Assembly (NCBI RefSeq): GCF_001562055.1
Contig: NZ_LLWE01000041.1
Span: 1-64,000 of the forward strand
From: Polycladidibacter stylochi
GTDB taxonomy: Bacteria > Pseudomonadota > Alphaproteobacteria > Rhizobiales > Stappiaceae
Reading direction: 5' to 3'
Length of the DNA: 64,000 nucleotides
Shown here: piece by piece, positions 54,223-62,764 of the stretch
Position numbering within the stretch: the stretch's first letter is position 1
Layout of the letters: every line of letters begins with the position of its first letter
Translations under genes and position numbers: made by a program
Notes under the pieces: model-generated
Databases searched by the model: none
Told to the model about the DNA's origin: nothing
What the model saw: the letters and a program-made list of their open reading frames with translations, nothing else

Positions 54223-55281
54223 ATGCACTATCATATAGCCACTGTGATGAGTAAAGGCATGCATTTTACCGAAGAGGGAGCCACCTCTATCGATCTATGT
54301 GCCCGTGATTTTATCCAGAACAGCAATTATAAAGATACAACCACTGTTTTTTGTGGCGCAGAAGCGCAGTATTTTGCCGGCTTCAATTGCATTCCCTATC
54401 CGGTTGGCAAACGTGCACAGTTGGCAGTGCAACTTAAAAAAGCGCAGCCGGATGTGATTGTGGTGCACCAAAGGGTCGCCTTGGCCGCCTATTTGGCGCG
54501 TAAATTGCCTGACACTCCTGTTATTGTGCATCGGCATAATTTTGTAAAACCCAAACGCATGTGGCTCAAGCGGTTTCTGGTGGGGGTAAGATACCGCAAT
54601 TTGGCGGCGGTTGTTTTTGTCAGTAATGCTTGTAAAGACCACTTTGAAAAGCACTGGCCGCAAATTAAAACCCCGCGATATGTCGTGCATAACGGTCTGG
54701 ATTTTTCACAATGGCAAGCACAATCGCAAAAGCAAAAATCCGTGCTGTTCGCCGGGCGTATGTCGCCAGATAAAGGGGTTTTAGAGCTGGCTCAAGCGGC
54801 ATCGTTATTCCTACCCCAGCACCCAGATTGGACACTGCGGCTGATCTGTGCTTGTCAAGAAAAAGATAGGGAGTATCGCGAGCGCGTTTTTACCGCGCTT
54901 GAGCCTGTTAAGGATCAGGTCGATTATCAGGAAAACCTGCCATTCGAAAAGGTTAAGCAGGCATATGAGCAAGCGGCCATTGCGTTGGTCCCGTCAAAAT
55001 TTGAAGAGCCTTTCGGGCGTACGGCCATCGAGGCCTTTGCCGGTGGTGCGGCCCTTATCACCTCAGGCACGGGGGGGCTGCGTGAAGTCTGCGGAGACAA
55101 TGTATTGTATCTAGAAAACCTCGAACCGGAAACCATAGCGCGTAATACATTGATTTTAATGGAAAATGATCAGGTGCGAGTCGGTCTTGCCCAAGCGGGG
55201 CGCAACCATGCACTCAAGCATTACCCGATAAAATCACTAAGTGAAAAATTAGATGTGATTATTGAAGGCTGCGTTGCATAA
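54223..55281 (+). CDS. Family 4 glycosyltransferase
   Basis: This GT-B glycosyltransferase has the GT4 signature: the donor-site VLFAGRMSPDKGVLEL and the E-x7-E-type loop KFEEPFGRTAIEAFAGG. It is soluble and cytoplasmic, and would add a sugar to a lipid-linked or core oligosaccharide. It starts a two-gene unit with an ABC exporter, suggesting lipopolysaccharide or polysaccharide assembly. Confidence 0.88.
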   Translation: MHYHIATVMSKGMHFTEEGATSIDLCARDFIQNSNYKDTTTVFCGAEAQYFAGFNCIPYPVGKRAQLAVQLKKAQPDVIVVHQRVALAAYLARKLPDTPVIVHRHNFVKPKRMWLKRFLVGVRYRNLAAVVFVSNACKDHFEKHWPQIKTPRYVVHNGLDFSQWQAQSQKQKSVLFAGRMSPDKGVLELAQAASLFLPQHPDWTLRLICACQEKDREYRERVFTALEPVKDQVDYQENLPFEKVKQAYEQAAIALVPSKFEEPFGRTAIEAFAGGAALITSGTGGLREVCGDNVLYLENLEPETIARNTLILMENDQVRVGLAQAGRNHALKHYPIKSLSEKLDVIIEGCVA

Positions 55282-55295
55282 TCAAATGTGTTGTT

Positions 55296-57143
55296 GTGCA
55301 AACGTCAAGCCAGCGCAAGGGGGCCGAATTGAAACACTGGATTCAGGCAAAGCTGGATAAAGCTGGTGCAGATCGCTCGACAACCCGCGGTATCATTGCT
55401 CGTATTTTTGCCGATAACTTCTTGGAATTCGCCCCCAAATACGCCATAGCGTTTGCTTTTATGGCGGCTGTGGCAGCAACAACATCGCTAAGTGCCTGGA
55501 TTATGCGCGACGTTGTGAATGAGATATTCGTTGCAAAAGATTTTAGCCGCCTATTACAAGTCACGCTGGCCATTATCACAATTTTTGCCGTTAAAGGGGT
55601 TGCCAGCTATGGGCAAATGGTCACCCTAAGCCGGGTGGGCAATGCCATTGTGGCTAAAAATCAAAAGCGGCTCTATGCTCATTTGCTCATCTGTGATGCG
55701 GCCTTTTTCCAGCAACATGGTGCGAGCGATTTAATTACCCGAATTTCCCATAGTGCCAATGCTGTCCGCGAGGTTATCAATTTGCTGGTAACCAGTATCG
55801 GCCGTGATTTGCTCTCGCTTATCGGTCTGGTTACGGTCATGGTACTTCAAGACCCGTTGCTCTCGCTCATATCGATGGTTATTGCCCCACCGGCCATATT
55901 GGGCATCGCCTATCTGGTGCGCCGGGTGCGCGCACTGGCACGTGCCGAGGTGCTATCGCTGGCCCGTATTGTGCAGGTCATGCAAGAAACCGCTATCGGT
56001 ATCCGCATCATCCAAAGTTTTGGCATACAGCCCCACATGAAGCGGGAAATGAACAAGGCAATTGGTGACGTTGAGGCCAGAGCCAACAAGATTTCCGAGT
56101 TGGGCGCGCGCTCCAGCCCCCTAATGGAAACCTTGGGAGGCTGTGCGTTTGCAACGGTTATTTTGTATAGTGGCTGGCAAAGTATTTTGCTTGGCAAAAG
56201 TCCGGGCGAGTTTATTTCGTTCCTCACTGCCTTATTACTGGCCTACGAGCCTGCAAAACGTATCAGCCGGTTGCAAGTCCATTTGGAAACAGGGCTGATT
56301 GGTGGTCGAATGATCTATGAAATCCTTGAGAAAAAGCCCAATGTTGTAGATCAGGAAAAGGCCCCCCAACTCAAAGTGGGTAGGGGTGAAATTGTGCTTC
56401 ACAATACCGGGTTTTGCTATATTTCGGGCTATCCTGTTTTGCATGAGCTTGATTTGCATGTGAAAGCGGGTGAGGTTACGGCCCTTGTCGGCCCCTCTGG
56501 CGGCGGGAAATCAACCATATTAGCGCTGGTGCAACGGCTTTATGATGTGAATAGCGGCAGTGTTTCAATTGATGGGCAAAACGTTAAAGACGTTCAGCTC
56601 TCTTCTTTGCATGAAGCCATATCACTGGTCACGCAAGATACGGTTTTGTTTACGGGTACCATCAAAGACAATATTGCATTTGGCCGCCCTGATGCCAGTT
56701 TTGAGCAAATCAAGCAGGCCGCGAAAAGCGCATTGGCAGACGAGTTTATTGAATCATTTGCAAACGGTTATGAAACGCGAATTGGCGAGGCGGGTATCAG
56801 CCTTTCGGGCGGGCAGCGCCAACGATTGGCGATTGCGCGGGCGATTTTGAAAAATGCGCCAATCCTTTTGCTGGATGAGGCCACATCTGCGCTTGATAAT
56901 GAAACCGAAGCCAAGCTGCAAAAGGCTTTGGAGCATCTCATGCGCGGGCGCACAACGCTGGTTATCGCCCACAGGCTTTCCACCATTCGTCATGCCGACA
57001 CCATTTGCCTGATTAAAAACGGCAGTCTGGTTGAAGCAGGTAATCATAGCACGCTTATGGCCAACAATGGGCCTTATGCGGCGCTTTACGGCATGCAGTT
57101 TTCACGCGAGGAGGCGGCAGTACTGCAGCGCAAACTGTCATAG
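55296..57143 (+). CDS. ABC exporter, fused membrane and ATPase domains (MsbA-like)
   Basis: This half-transporter of about 615 residues has six helices in residues 40-330 and an ATPase domain with Walker A GPSGGGKSTIL near 400, signature LSGGQRQRLAIARAIL near 505, Walker B ILLLDEATSALD and H-loop VIAHRLS. It works as a homodimer to flip lipids or export glycans. The start is uncertain: GTG at 55296 is the best available and has no clear ribosome binding site. It follows the GT4 gene by 14 bases, so the flipped substrate may be the product of that enzyme. Confidence 0.87.
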   Translation: MQTSSQRKGAELKHWIQAKLDKAGADRSTTRGIIARIFADNFLEFAPKYAIAFAFMAAVAATTSLSAWIMRDVVNEIFVAKDFSRLLQVTLAIITIFAVKGVASYGQMVTLSRVGNAIVAKNQKRLYAHLLICDAAFFQQHGASDLITRISHSANAVREVINLLVTSIGRDLLSLIGLVTVMVLQDPLLSLISMVIAPPAILGIAYLVRRVRALARAEVLSLARIVQVMQETAIGIRIIQSFGIQPHMKREMNKAIGDVEARANKISELGARSSPLMETLGGCAFATVILYSGWQSILLGKSPGEFISFLTALLLAYEPAKRISRLQVHLETGLIGGRMIYEILEKKPNVVDQEKAPQLKVGRGEIVLHNTGFCYISGYPVLHELDLHVKAGEVTALVGPSGGGKSTILALVQRLYDVNSGSVSIDGQNVKDVQLSSLHEAISLVTQDTVLFTGTIKDNIAFGRPDASFEQIKQAAKSALADEFIESFANGYETRIGEAGISLSGGQRQRLAIARAILKNAPILLLDEATSALDNETEAKLQKALEHLMRGRTTLVIAHRLSTIRHADTICLIKNGSLVEAGNHSTLMANNGPYAALYGMQFSREEAAVLQRKLS

Positions 57144-57404
57144 GGCTTAAGCCGGTTGCGTTTGGCCACAGTAGTTGACGGTTATATGCCGTGGCTCTTT
57201 CTGTTCAACGCCAAAGCCGGTTGCTCTTTTAAGAATGATGCGCTCATTTGCATTCAAACCTCGCCTCACCACACCTCACTTTACTATGTGATGCACGGCC
57301 CTTTCGTCTGGTTTCAGCCAATCAAGCAGCATGCGCTTCAAAGTTGGCGGGCTGTTTTTTTTGGTTCAGCCGGCCGTTGTTTGGCGTGTCTTTAACCGCC
57401 CTCA

Positions 57405-58517
57405 TTAGGGGGCTGTATAATAGCCGGTTTCTTGATCTCCCAGAATGTGGATCGTGGTGGCCAGCTCCGGGTTTGCAACCAATTGCGTTTTCAAATTGGC
57501 GTCTGCATAGGGATATCCATAGGAGTTGGAGTTTTCGTGAATGACCTTGGCATACCCGTTGCCGCCATTCTCAAAAGGTTTTTGCTTCACAAAATTGCTG
57601 CTGTCGTTCGGGCCGTTCCTACTAAAATAGCCCTCGTTAAAACCAAGGAATATATTGCGCAGCACCGAATTTAGCATAATGTCGCGTGTCTCGCTCGGGC
57701 TGCCCTTAATAACCTGGATATTTTGCGCAAATAACTGGTTGTTATAGTGGTAGGTTCCGCCGCCCGACTGGTAAATATACTTGGTTTCAAGCTGGCTTCG
57801 TGCAATTTCCAGCTTATTGCCATTTTGGTCGTGCATAGCAATAAGCATGCCGTCATTGCTTGCAGGCTCTTGTAGTTTTCCTTTAAATATCAGTTGTTCT
57901 TGTGCAACCATGTCCGATTTTATTAAAAGGGGCACCCCGTCACCACCGTGCGCCAGGCTCAGTTTTTCAACATAAGGGGCAAAGCTTGGGTAGGCTTGCG
58001 GCCATATGTTGGGCGCAACCACTTTCTTGCCACCATCAGCCAAGCCAATAACAGGCGGTGCCACCCCCACAAAAAGCGGCTCTAGAGCGTTGATTAAAGA
58101 TTTCGCGCCAGATGCGGGCAGTTGATCGGGGTTTGCCTGCATGGGCAGCTTGTAGCCAAGCGACTTTGGCATATGGTTTTGTGTGCCCGAAAGCGCCAAT
58201 GGTAAGCCCAGCATATCGACGTTGCTGAGGTTAATCCAAAGTTCGTCTTTTGCACTGAGCCTGCTAAATTCAACCCACCCAAAGTAGTGGGTAATGTCCG
58301 TTACTTGCGGTGCGGCGGTCATGGGCGATGTTGCAATATAAAGGCGGGCGGCGTCAATTGTATCAAAGCATATTTTGCTGTTTTGCGTGAGTGGCTGGCA
58401 TGCTCCTGGCACCAAGGCACCGGGTTCTTTGGGGTCTGGTGGGAACATGCTGTTGGCGGTTAGTAGCGCATAAAGCTGTTGGTTTTTGCGGTGGTTATCT
58501 ATCGAGATTGTGGTCAA
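57405..58517 (-). CDS. GH64-like (beta-1,3-glucanase/thaumatin-type) protein
   Basis: The 370-residue protein has the pattern of glycoside hydrolase family 64: a beta-sandwich with YFGWVEFSRL, LWINLSNVDMLGLPLAL with the acidic residues expected near the active site, and a C-terminal GGNGYAKVIHENSNSYGYPYAD. Family members cut beta-1,3-glucan. No signal peptide is seen, so it would need another export route, or act inside the cell or on lysis. It stands alone, convergent with the ABC exporter. A 260-bp gap before its end contains no gene. Confidence 0.6.
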   Translation of the reverse strand: MTTISIDNHRKNQQLYALLTANSMFPPDPKEPGALVPGACQPLTQNSKICFDTIDAARLYIATSPMTAAPQVTDITHYFGWVEFSRLSAKDELWINLSNVDMLGLPLALSGTQNHMPKSLGYKLPMQANPDQLPASGAKSLINALEPLFVGVAPPVIGLADGGKKVVAPNIWPQAYPSFAPYVEKLSLAHGGDGVPLLIKSDMVAQEQLIFKGKLQEPASNDGMLIAMHDQNGNKLEIARSQLETKYIYQSGGGTYHYNNQLFAQNIQVIKGSPSETRDIMLNSVLRNIFLGFNEGYFSRNGPNDSSNFVKQKPFENGGNGYAKVIHENSNSYGYPYADANLKTQLVANPELATTIHILGDQETGYYTAP

Positions 58518-58685
58518 AATGCCCTCCCAGTTGTTTCTTTCAGGTTTGGCGCGTGTATCCTAATGAAGACCAGCGAGGGCACTATGCGTGAAGGGGCGCG
58601 GTGTGGTTTTTGCATCTATGTAAATTTAATCTTAAAGCACACCCGTAAATGGAGGTTGTTTTAAAATTTGGCTTTTGCCATGACC

Positions 58686-59288
58686 CTAAAGTAAATCGTA
58701 GAGAATGAGCACAATTGCCAGCACCAGAACTGCGGCCATGACCCGGTTAAAAGCTGCTAAATTGCCCGTCATTCGGGCCAGTTTGGCACCAATAAGAGCC
58801 CACGAAGTAAGCGATAAACTGCAAATAACAAAAAAGATGATGGCAAAGCCTAGCAAACGGATGTTGTAATCCACGTGCGGCGCTACATAAATTGTTATGG
58901 CTGAGAGTGAAACAATCCAGGCTTTGGGGTTGAGAGCCTGTGTCACAAAGCCTGATACAAAGCCAACCCGCTTGGCGTCAGTGCTGTTAAGGGCAAGCTT
59001 ACCGTTATCGGCAGCAATCTTATAGGCAAGGTAAAGCATATACAAAGAACCGGCGAGGGTAAGAGGTATGGTAAATTGCTCAACCAGCGCCAGAATAGAG
59101 TGAACACCAAACCCCAGTAACAACAAAATGGCCACAAAACTGGTTGTTGCGCCAAGAACATAGGGCAAGCTGCCGAGTGTGCCAAAGCGTGCCCCGGACA
59201 TGGCAAGAATAACATTTACCGGGCCGGGTGAGGCAGAGGTAGCAAGCGCAAATAGCGCCATGGGAAGAATAGCAGAGCTGAATGACAT
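58686..59288 (-). CDS. LysE-family amino-acid exporter
   Basis: The protein has six hydrophobic helices and the family start SFSSAILPMALFALATSASPGPVNVILAMSG in outline, including the conserved SPGPxN. It would export an amino acid or homoserine lactone-like compound. The start at 59288 is chosen because it begins directly with the family N-terminus. It lies downstream of an AraC gene on the same strand, a common regulator-exporter pair. Confidence 0.88.
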   Translation of the reverse strand: MSFSSAILPMALFALATSASPGPVNVILAMSGARFGTLGSLPYVLGATTSFVAILLLLGFGVHSILALVEQFTIPLTLAGSLYMLYLAYKIAADNGKLALNSTDAKRVGFVSGFVTQALNPKAWIVSLSAITIYVAPHVDYNIRLLGFAIIFFVICSLSLTSWALIGAKLARMTGNLAAFNRVMAAVLVLAIVLILYDLL

Positions 59289-59492
59289 CGCCTTAACTCT
59301 CTGTATCAAAGGGTTTGGCACCTATGTAAAATGGGGTGCAGATGAAAACGAATAAGCAATCGGCCCGCTTTATTGGTGCATTCAAGTTGCACGGCTTAAT
59401 ATTTTCGGGCCCACTACGTTTCAAAGCGCACAGCCTAGCTCACAACTACATGGAATAATTGTACAAAACTTATATTTGCCAAGAATGGGGAT

Positions 59493-60317
59493 TTAGGGGT
59501 GATGAACCACCAGCCTTTGCGGGGTAATGCCATTTATTTTCCGAAAGTGGCGAATAAAGTGCGATTGGTCGTAAAAACCCAAATCAAGTGCCACCTGCAA
59601 GGGGCTTCCCCCGCTTGCTATCATTTGCTTGGCACGGTGGATTTTAGTCAAAATCAGGTATTGGCGGGGTGAAATGCCCCGTTGTTTGGAAAAGCTTTGA
59701 ATGAAGTAATTGCCATTCAAGCCAACTTCACCGGCAATATCGCTAATGCTTAAGGGCGCTGTTGGCTGGGTGTTCACATGGTCGTGCATCATCTCTATGG
59801 CGCGGCGAATGGCCTTATTCTCTTTGCCTGCAGCTCGTATGCTGCTGCCTCCATGGCGGGAGAAGACACAAGCAAGCAGCGTTACGAGCGTTTCTTCTAT
59901 GCCAAGTCGGCCGGTTGCGTCGGGCCGGTTAAGTTGCCGGGCTAATTGCAAAAAATGCCTGGTTATCAAGCCATCATGATCCATGGGGTTAATTTGGTGA
60001 AAGCCGGTTGGTGTGCCCACCTCCAACAGGTGCCTGACGGTACTTTCGCTGATATAAAGCATCTTGTAATGCAGCGCCCCGTCCACAGCATGGCCGGTAT
60101 GAGGCTCCTCGGGATTCATCAAGGATAATGTGCGCGGCGGGCATAGGTGGTTGCTGCCCCGGCACATATAGCCCCCCACACCTTTGGTGATAGCACCAAC
60201 AGCAAAACCGGCGTGGGCGTGACGGCTAAATACCATATCATCAAAGTTGGCTTCAAACAGCTCAATTCCCTGTAGCCAGCTTAAAAGGTGCAGCTTGTTT
60301 TTATCAGTTGCCACCAA
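59493..60317 (-). CDS. AraC-family regulator with cupin sensor domain
   Basis: It has an N-terminal AraC-type cupin (FSRHAHAGFAVGAITKG, MNPEEPHTGHAVDG) and a C-terminal pair of helix-turn-helix motifs (ISDIAGEVGLNGNYFIQSFSKQ and ALDLGFYDQSHFIRHFRKI). It probably controls the LysE exporter gene downstream, in response to the exported compound. Confidence 0.88.
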   Translation of the reverse strand: MVATDKNKLHLLSWLQGIELFEANFDDMVFSRHAHAGFAVGAITKGVGGYMCRGSNHLCPPRTLSLMNPEEPHTGHAVDGALHYKMLYISESTVRHLLEVGTPTGFHQINPMDHDGLITRHFLQLARQLNRPDATGRLGIEETLVTLLACVFSRHGGSSIRAAGKENKAIRRAIEMMHDHVNTQPTAPLSISDIAGEVGLNGNYFIQSFSKQRGISPRQYLILTKIHRAKQMIASGGSPLQVALDLGFYDQSHFIRHFRKINGITPQRLVVHHP

Positions 60318-60470
60318 AATTCGCAGTACCTCGACATGTGCTGCCCCAAGGCTACTTCGCCCCTAGGACATCTCGCCCCGGTTTGACTAAAGCGTCAATT
60401 CAAAAACAACCACACACAAAACAGCTGCACGTGGTTCTCCAGTACCATCATAGGGTGAAAATCGGGTACG

Positions 60471-60522
60471 CTGATTGAATAATTCTGGTGCAACTCATAG
60501 GCAATATCAAGCGAACTCAAAC
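60471..60522 (+). repeat. 52-bp direct repeat, left copy
   Basis: The sequence beginning CTGATTGAATAATTCTGGTG and ending ATCAAGCGAACTCAAAC recurs at 62713-62764 with only two or three changed bases in the middle (ATAGG against TTCGG). The two copies flank a 2.2-kb mosaic of small genes. Confidence 0.85.
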
Positions 60523-60651
60523 GTAATCCCCCAGCGCTCTATGGTTTCATAGGAGAGCATAATCCCGCGTTCCAACAGCATCTCGTCGACCACGCGCAGG
60601 CTGAGCGAAAAGTGGTGGCAAAGCCAAACCACGTGAGCGATAGTCTAAAGA
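60523..60651 (-). pseudogene. IS6-family transposase remnant (N-terminal part)
   Basis: The minus strand reads IAHVVWLCHHFSLSLRVVDE, then MLLERGIMLSYETIERW, then diverges and stops at the direct repeat. This is the N-terminal region of IS6-family transposases (xVWLYFRFxLSLRDVEEMLxERGxxVSYETVRRW). The element is cut off on both sides. Confidence 0.8.
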
Positions 60652-60676
60652 AGGAAACAGTGGTGCTTGTAACTGA

Positions 60677-60808
60677 TCGGAGCTGAAGTCATACCCCTTT
60701 GCTATCCGATCAATTGCTGGGGGATTACCAAACCACATTGATCGAGTTGAAAAAACATTAGACACTGCGCGGGATGTTGCGAAAAAAGCAAAAGAGATAT
60801 TTGAATGA
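60677..60808 (+). pseudogene. C-terminal tip of a lost protein, possibly a toxin
   Basis: An open frame without a start gives a peptide from SELKSYPFAIRSIAGGLPN to ARDVAKKAKEIFE and ends in a TGA that overlaps the ATG of the next gene (ATGA). Such coupling implies it is the genuine 3' end of a gene whose front part is gone. In polymorphic toxin loci a toxin tip followed at once by its immunity gene looks just like this. No toxin family is recognised. Confidence 0.5.
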
Positions 60809-61380
60809 TCGACTATTGTGAAATCTATTTCAGGGCAAAAGCTGGAGGACTACTAAAGGATGATGCGGGTGCAGTTAAATCTGCAATCTTTTCGCAAAAT
60901 GAAAATATTCCATATCACGCAATGCTGGCTTTCGGCCTTTGTGAAGACCCCTCAAAACGAAACCTAGAAAGAGTTGCAGATATTGCCGATATTTGTTTCT
61001 TGAAGGAAGATGACGATCTACTAAAAGCTTGTTTGATAACTGGATGCATTTACTGGGATACTTCCGAAAAATTTTGCCAAATTTCTCGAAAAGTGCTGGA
61101 CGTGGATGACGAAAGCATATTTCAAGAATCCGCCATTACTGCTGTGACTTGCGTGTCGACAGTTGCTAGAGCTAACCACTCTGAAGAATTGCTCGCGTAT
61201 CTAGTATCCCTTGCAAAAAAGAGTTTAATTGCTGGAGAACGAATGCAGGCTAAAGTCTTAACAGACAAAGCACTGTATGCCGCAACAGGCGAAAAATGGA
61301 TTACTAGCTCGCAAAGACGGGCGTTCCTCGATGAGGCTGCATTGAATTCAATTCAATTTGGTATGCCCCTTCCGTCTTAA
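60805..61380 (+). CDS. Hypothetical protein, immunity-like
   Basis: The 191-residue soluble, mainly helical and acidic protein begins MIDYCEIYFRAKAGGLLKDD. I recognise no family. Its ATG overlaps the stop of the preceding gene tip, and it is followed by another gene tip and another small gene, a layout typical of immunity genes in toxin arrays. AT-rich composition differs from the flanking LysE and LapG genes. Confidence 0.5.
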   Translation: MIDYCEIYFRAKAGGLLKDDAGAVKSAIFSQNENIPYHAMLAFGLCEDPSKRNLERVADIADICFLKEDDDLLKACLITGCIYWDTSEKFCQISRKVLDVDDESIFQESAITAVTCVSTVARANHSEELLAYLVSLAKKSLIAGERMQAKVLTDKALYAATGEKWITSSQRRAFLDEAALNSIQFGMPLPS

Positions 61381-61418
61381 AACCGAACGATTTTGCAACG
61401 TTTTCTGTTCATGGCTTC

Positions 61419-61757
61419 TTGTTGGATGGAAAATATACAACGCTACGTGAGGCCGGTTATATGCTCGCAGGACAAAATGCTGCTGCGCTTAGAAAGACAT
61501 ATAAAGAATTTCAGCAGAAAGCAGGAAGAGTTCATCAGGCAGACTATTTAGCTATATTTCCTGAAGCTGTAGCGTTAGTGCATAAGTCACTCAGGCGTAA
61601 TTTCCCCTTGAGGGATATGATAATACCCAAGTCTGATGGGGTCACATTTGGGACATACCCTAATTGGGGCGAAATAGATTACCAAAGAACACGTAGTGAA
61701 TACGGTTATTTAAAAGGCGTTGAAATCTGTTTACAAAATAAAAACTTCAACAAATAA
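61419..61757 (+). CDS. Hypothetical protein fragment, toxin-tip-like
   Basis: The open frame continues upstream of the nominal TTG start into the end of the previous gene (..LKPNDFATFSVHGFLLDGKY), and no ATG with a ribosome site is present. This suggests the 3' end of a larger gene, such as the C-terminal module of a secreted protein. Visible features are TTLREAGYMLAGQNAAALRKT and EIDYQRTRSEYGYLKGVE. It is followed 15 bases later by a small membrane protein, the probable partner. Function is not known. Confidence 0.4.
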   Translation: MLDGKYTTLREAGYMLAGQNAAALRKTYKEFQQKAGRVHQADYLAIFPEAVALVHKSLRRNFPLRDMIIPKSDGVTFGTYPNWGEIDYQRTRSEYGYLKGVEICLQNKNFNK

Positions 61758-61772
61758 TAGGGAACTCATAAT

Positions 61773-62168
61773 ATGATTGGGAAAATGAAATATTTAATAT
61801 TTCCTCTCGTTCTTTTTATAGGTATTTTTCTAGGTTTGGCTCTAGTTGTTGTCGATATTGGAGTTTTAAATATATCAAATACTTGGGTCGAAACCAGCTG
61901 TTCTCCTCAAGGCAATACCTGTCTTAAAGTACTAAAAGAAAGTACGTCCGGAGTTGACTATACAACCACCACCACCATAGTTTGGGAGAAGTACTTCTTC
62001 TGGTTCAGCTCGCTACCTGCTAACTATTTAGTTTTTGATCCAGAAACCTACGTGGATGTAATCTGGCTATCTGAAGATAGTGTAAAGTTTGCTTACGAAG
62101 GTGGCGATTATAAGTTGATTGGCGCAAAGCCCCAAGATATATCTTTCGAATTTGAAAGAAACGGCTGA
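61773..62168 (+). CDS. Hypothetical membrane-anchored protein, immunity-like
   Basis: A 131-residue protein with one N-terminal membrane segment (YLIFPLVLFIGIFLGLALVV) and an extracytoplasmic domain containing two Cys residues. AATAGGGAAC precedes the ATG. Size, topology and position directly after a gene tip fit a membrane immunity protein, but no family match is recognised. Confidence 0.5.
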   Translation: MIGKMKYLIFPLVLFIGIFLGLALVVVDIGVLNISNTWVETSCSPQGNTCLKVLKESTSGVDYTTTTTIVWEKYFFWFSSLPANYLVFDPETYVDVIWLSEDSVKFAYEGGDYKLIGAKPQDISFEFERNG

Positions 62169-62332
62169 TTATAAAATAACGTTAAGGTAAGATAAATCGT
62201 AGCAAAAATCTTACTATATAGCGTGTTGTTGGTTTGAGGCTTGGCTTATTTTGAGGAAAAAAGGGCTGCGAGTACTAGGTAAACTCACAATAATCAGCGG
62301 CGCTTTTTCTGGCCGTTGACGAGCTGCTTGTT

Positions 62333-62674
62333 CTATAACAAAGCGGGTCTGATACTTAAGTCTATCGGGCCCTGCTTATTGTGGGTATTTGTTATGGTTA
62401 GCGCAATTATATCGGGCATTTTAAGTTGGGCTGGCCAATATTGTGACCACTCAAAATTATCCTCTCCTTTTAAAATACCAGTTTTCTTTAATGTTTTGGC
62501 GTAGCGCCACTGGATTGCCTTTGTGCCACTTAATAAGGTTATAGGGCTTTTGCTATGGGCGGGGATTAGGCTTTCAAAGCGTATCTGGACTGATTTTTGG
62601 TCTTTATCGCAGGTTATTATGGTGCGAAAGGGTGTTGTCACGTTAACTTTCGTGCCAGACTGATAGGATAGCAA
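62333..62674 (-). pseudogene. C-terminal fragment resembling type II secretion pseudopilin GspJ
   Basis: The 113-residue reading ends with a pattern typical of minor pseudopilin J: a stretch SPITLLSGTKAIQWRYAKT, then WSQYWPAQLKMPDIIALTIT. The N-terminal prepilin signal and helix are missing; a stop codon precedes the first TTG. No other secretion genes are present, so this is a displaced fragment. Confidence 0.45.
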
Positions 62675-62712
62675 AAGTTATGAGCCAACCGCTAACTCGT
62701 CAAGCTGATGCA

Positions 62713-62764
62713 CTGATTGAATAATTCTGGTGCAACTCTTCGGCAATATCAAGCGAACTCAAAC
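62713..62764 (+). repeat. 52-bp direct repeat, right copy
   Basis: This copy matches 60471-60522 and ends exactly at the stop codon of the LapG-like gene. It is probably the native sequence after that gene, while the left copy was created when the intervening 2.2 kb was inserted or duplicated. Confidence 0.85.
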
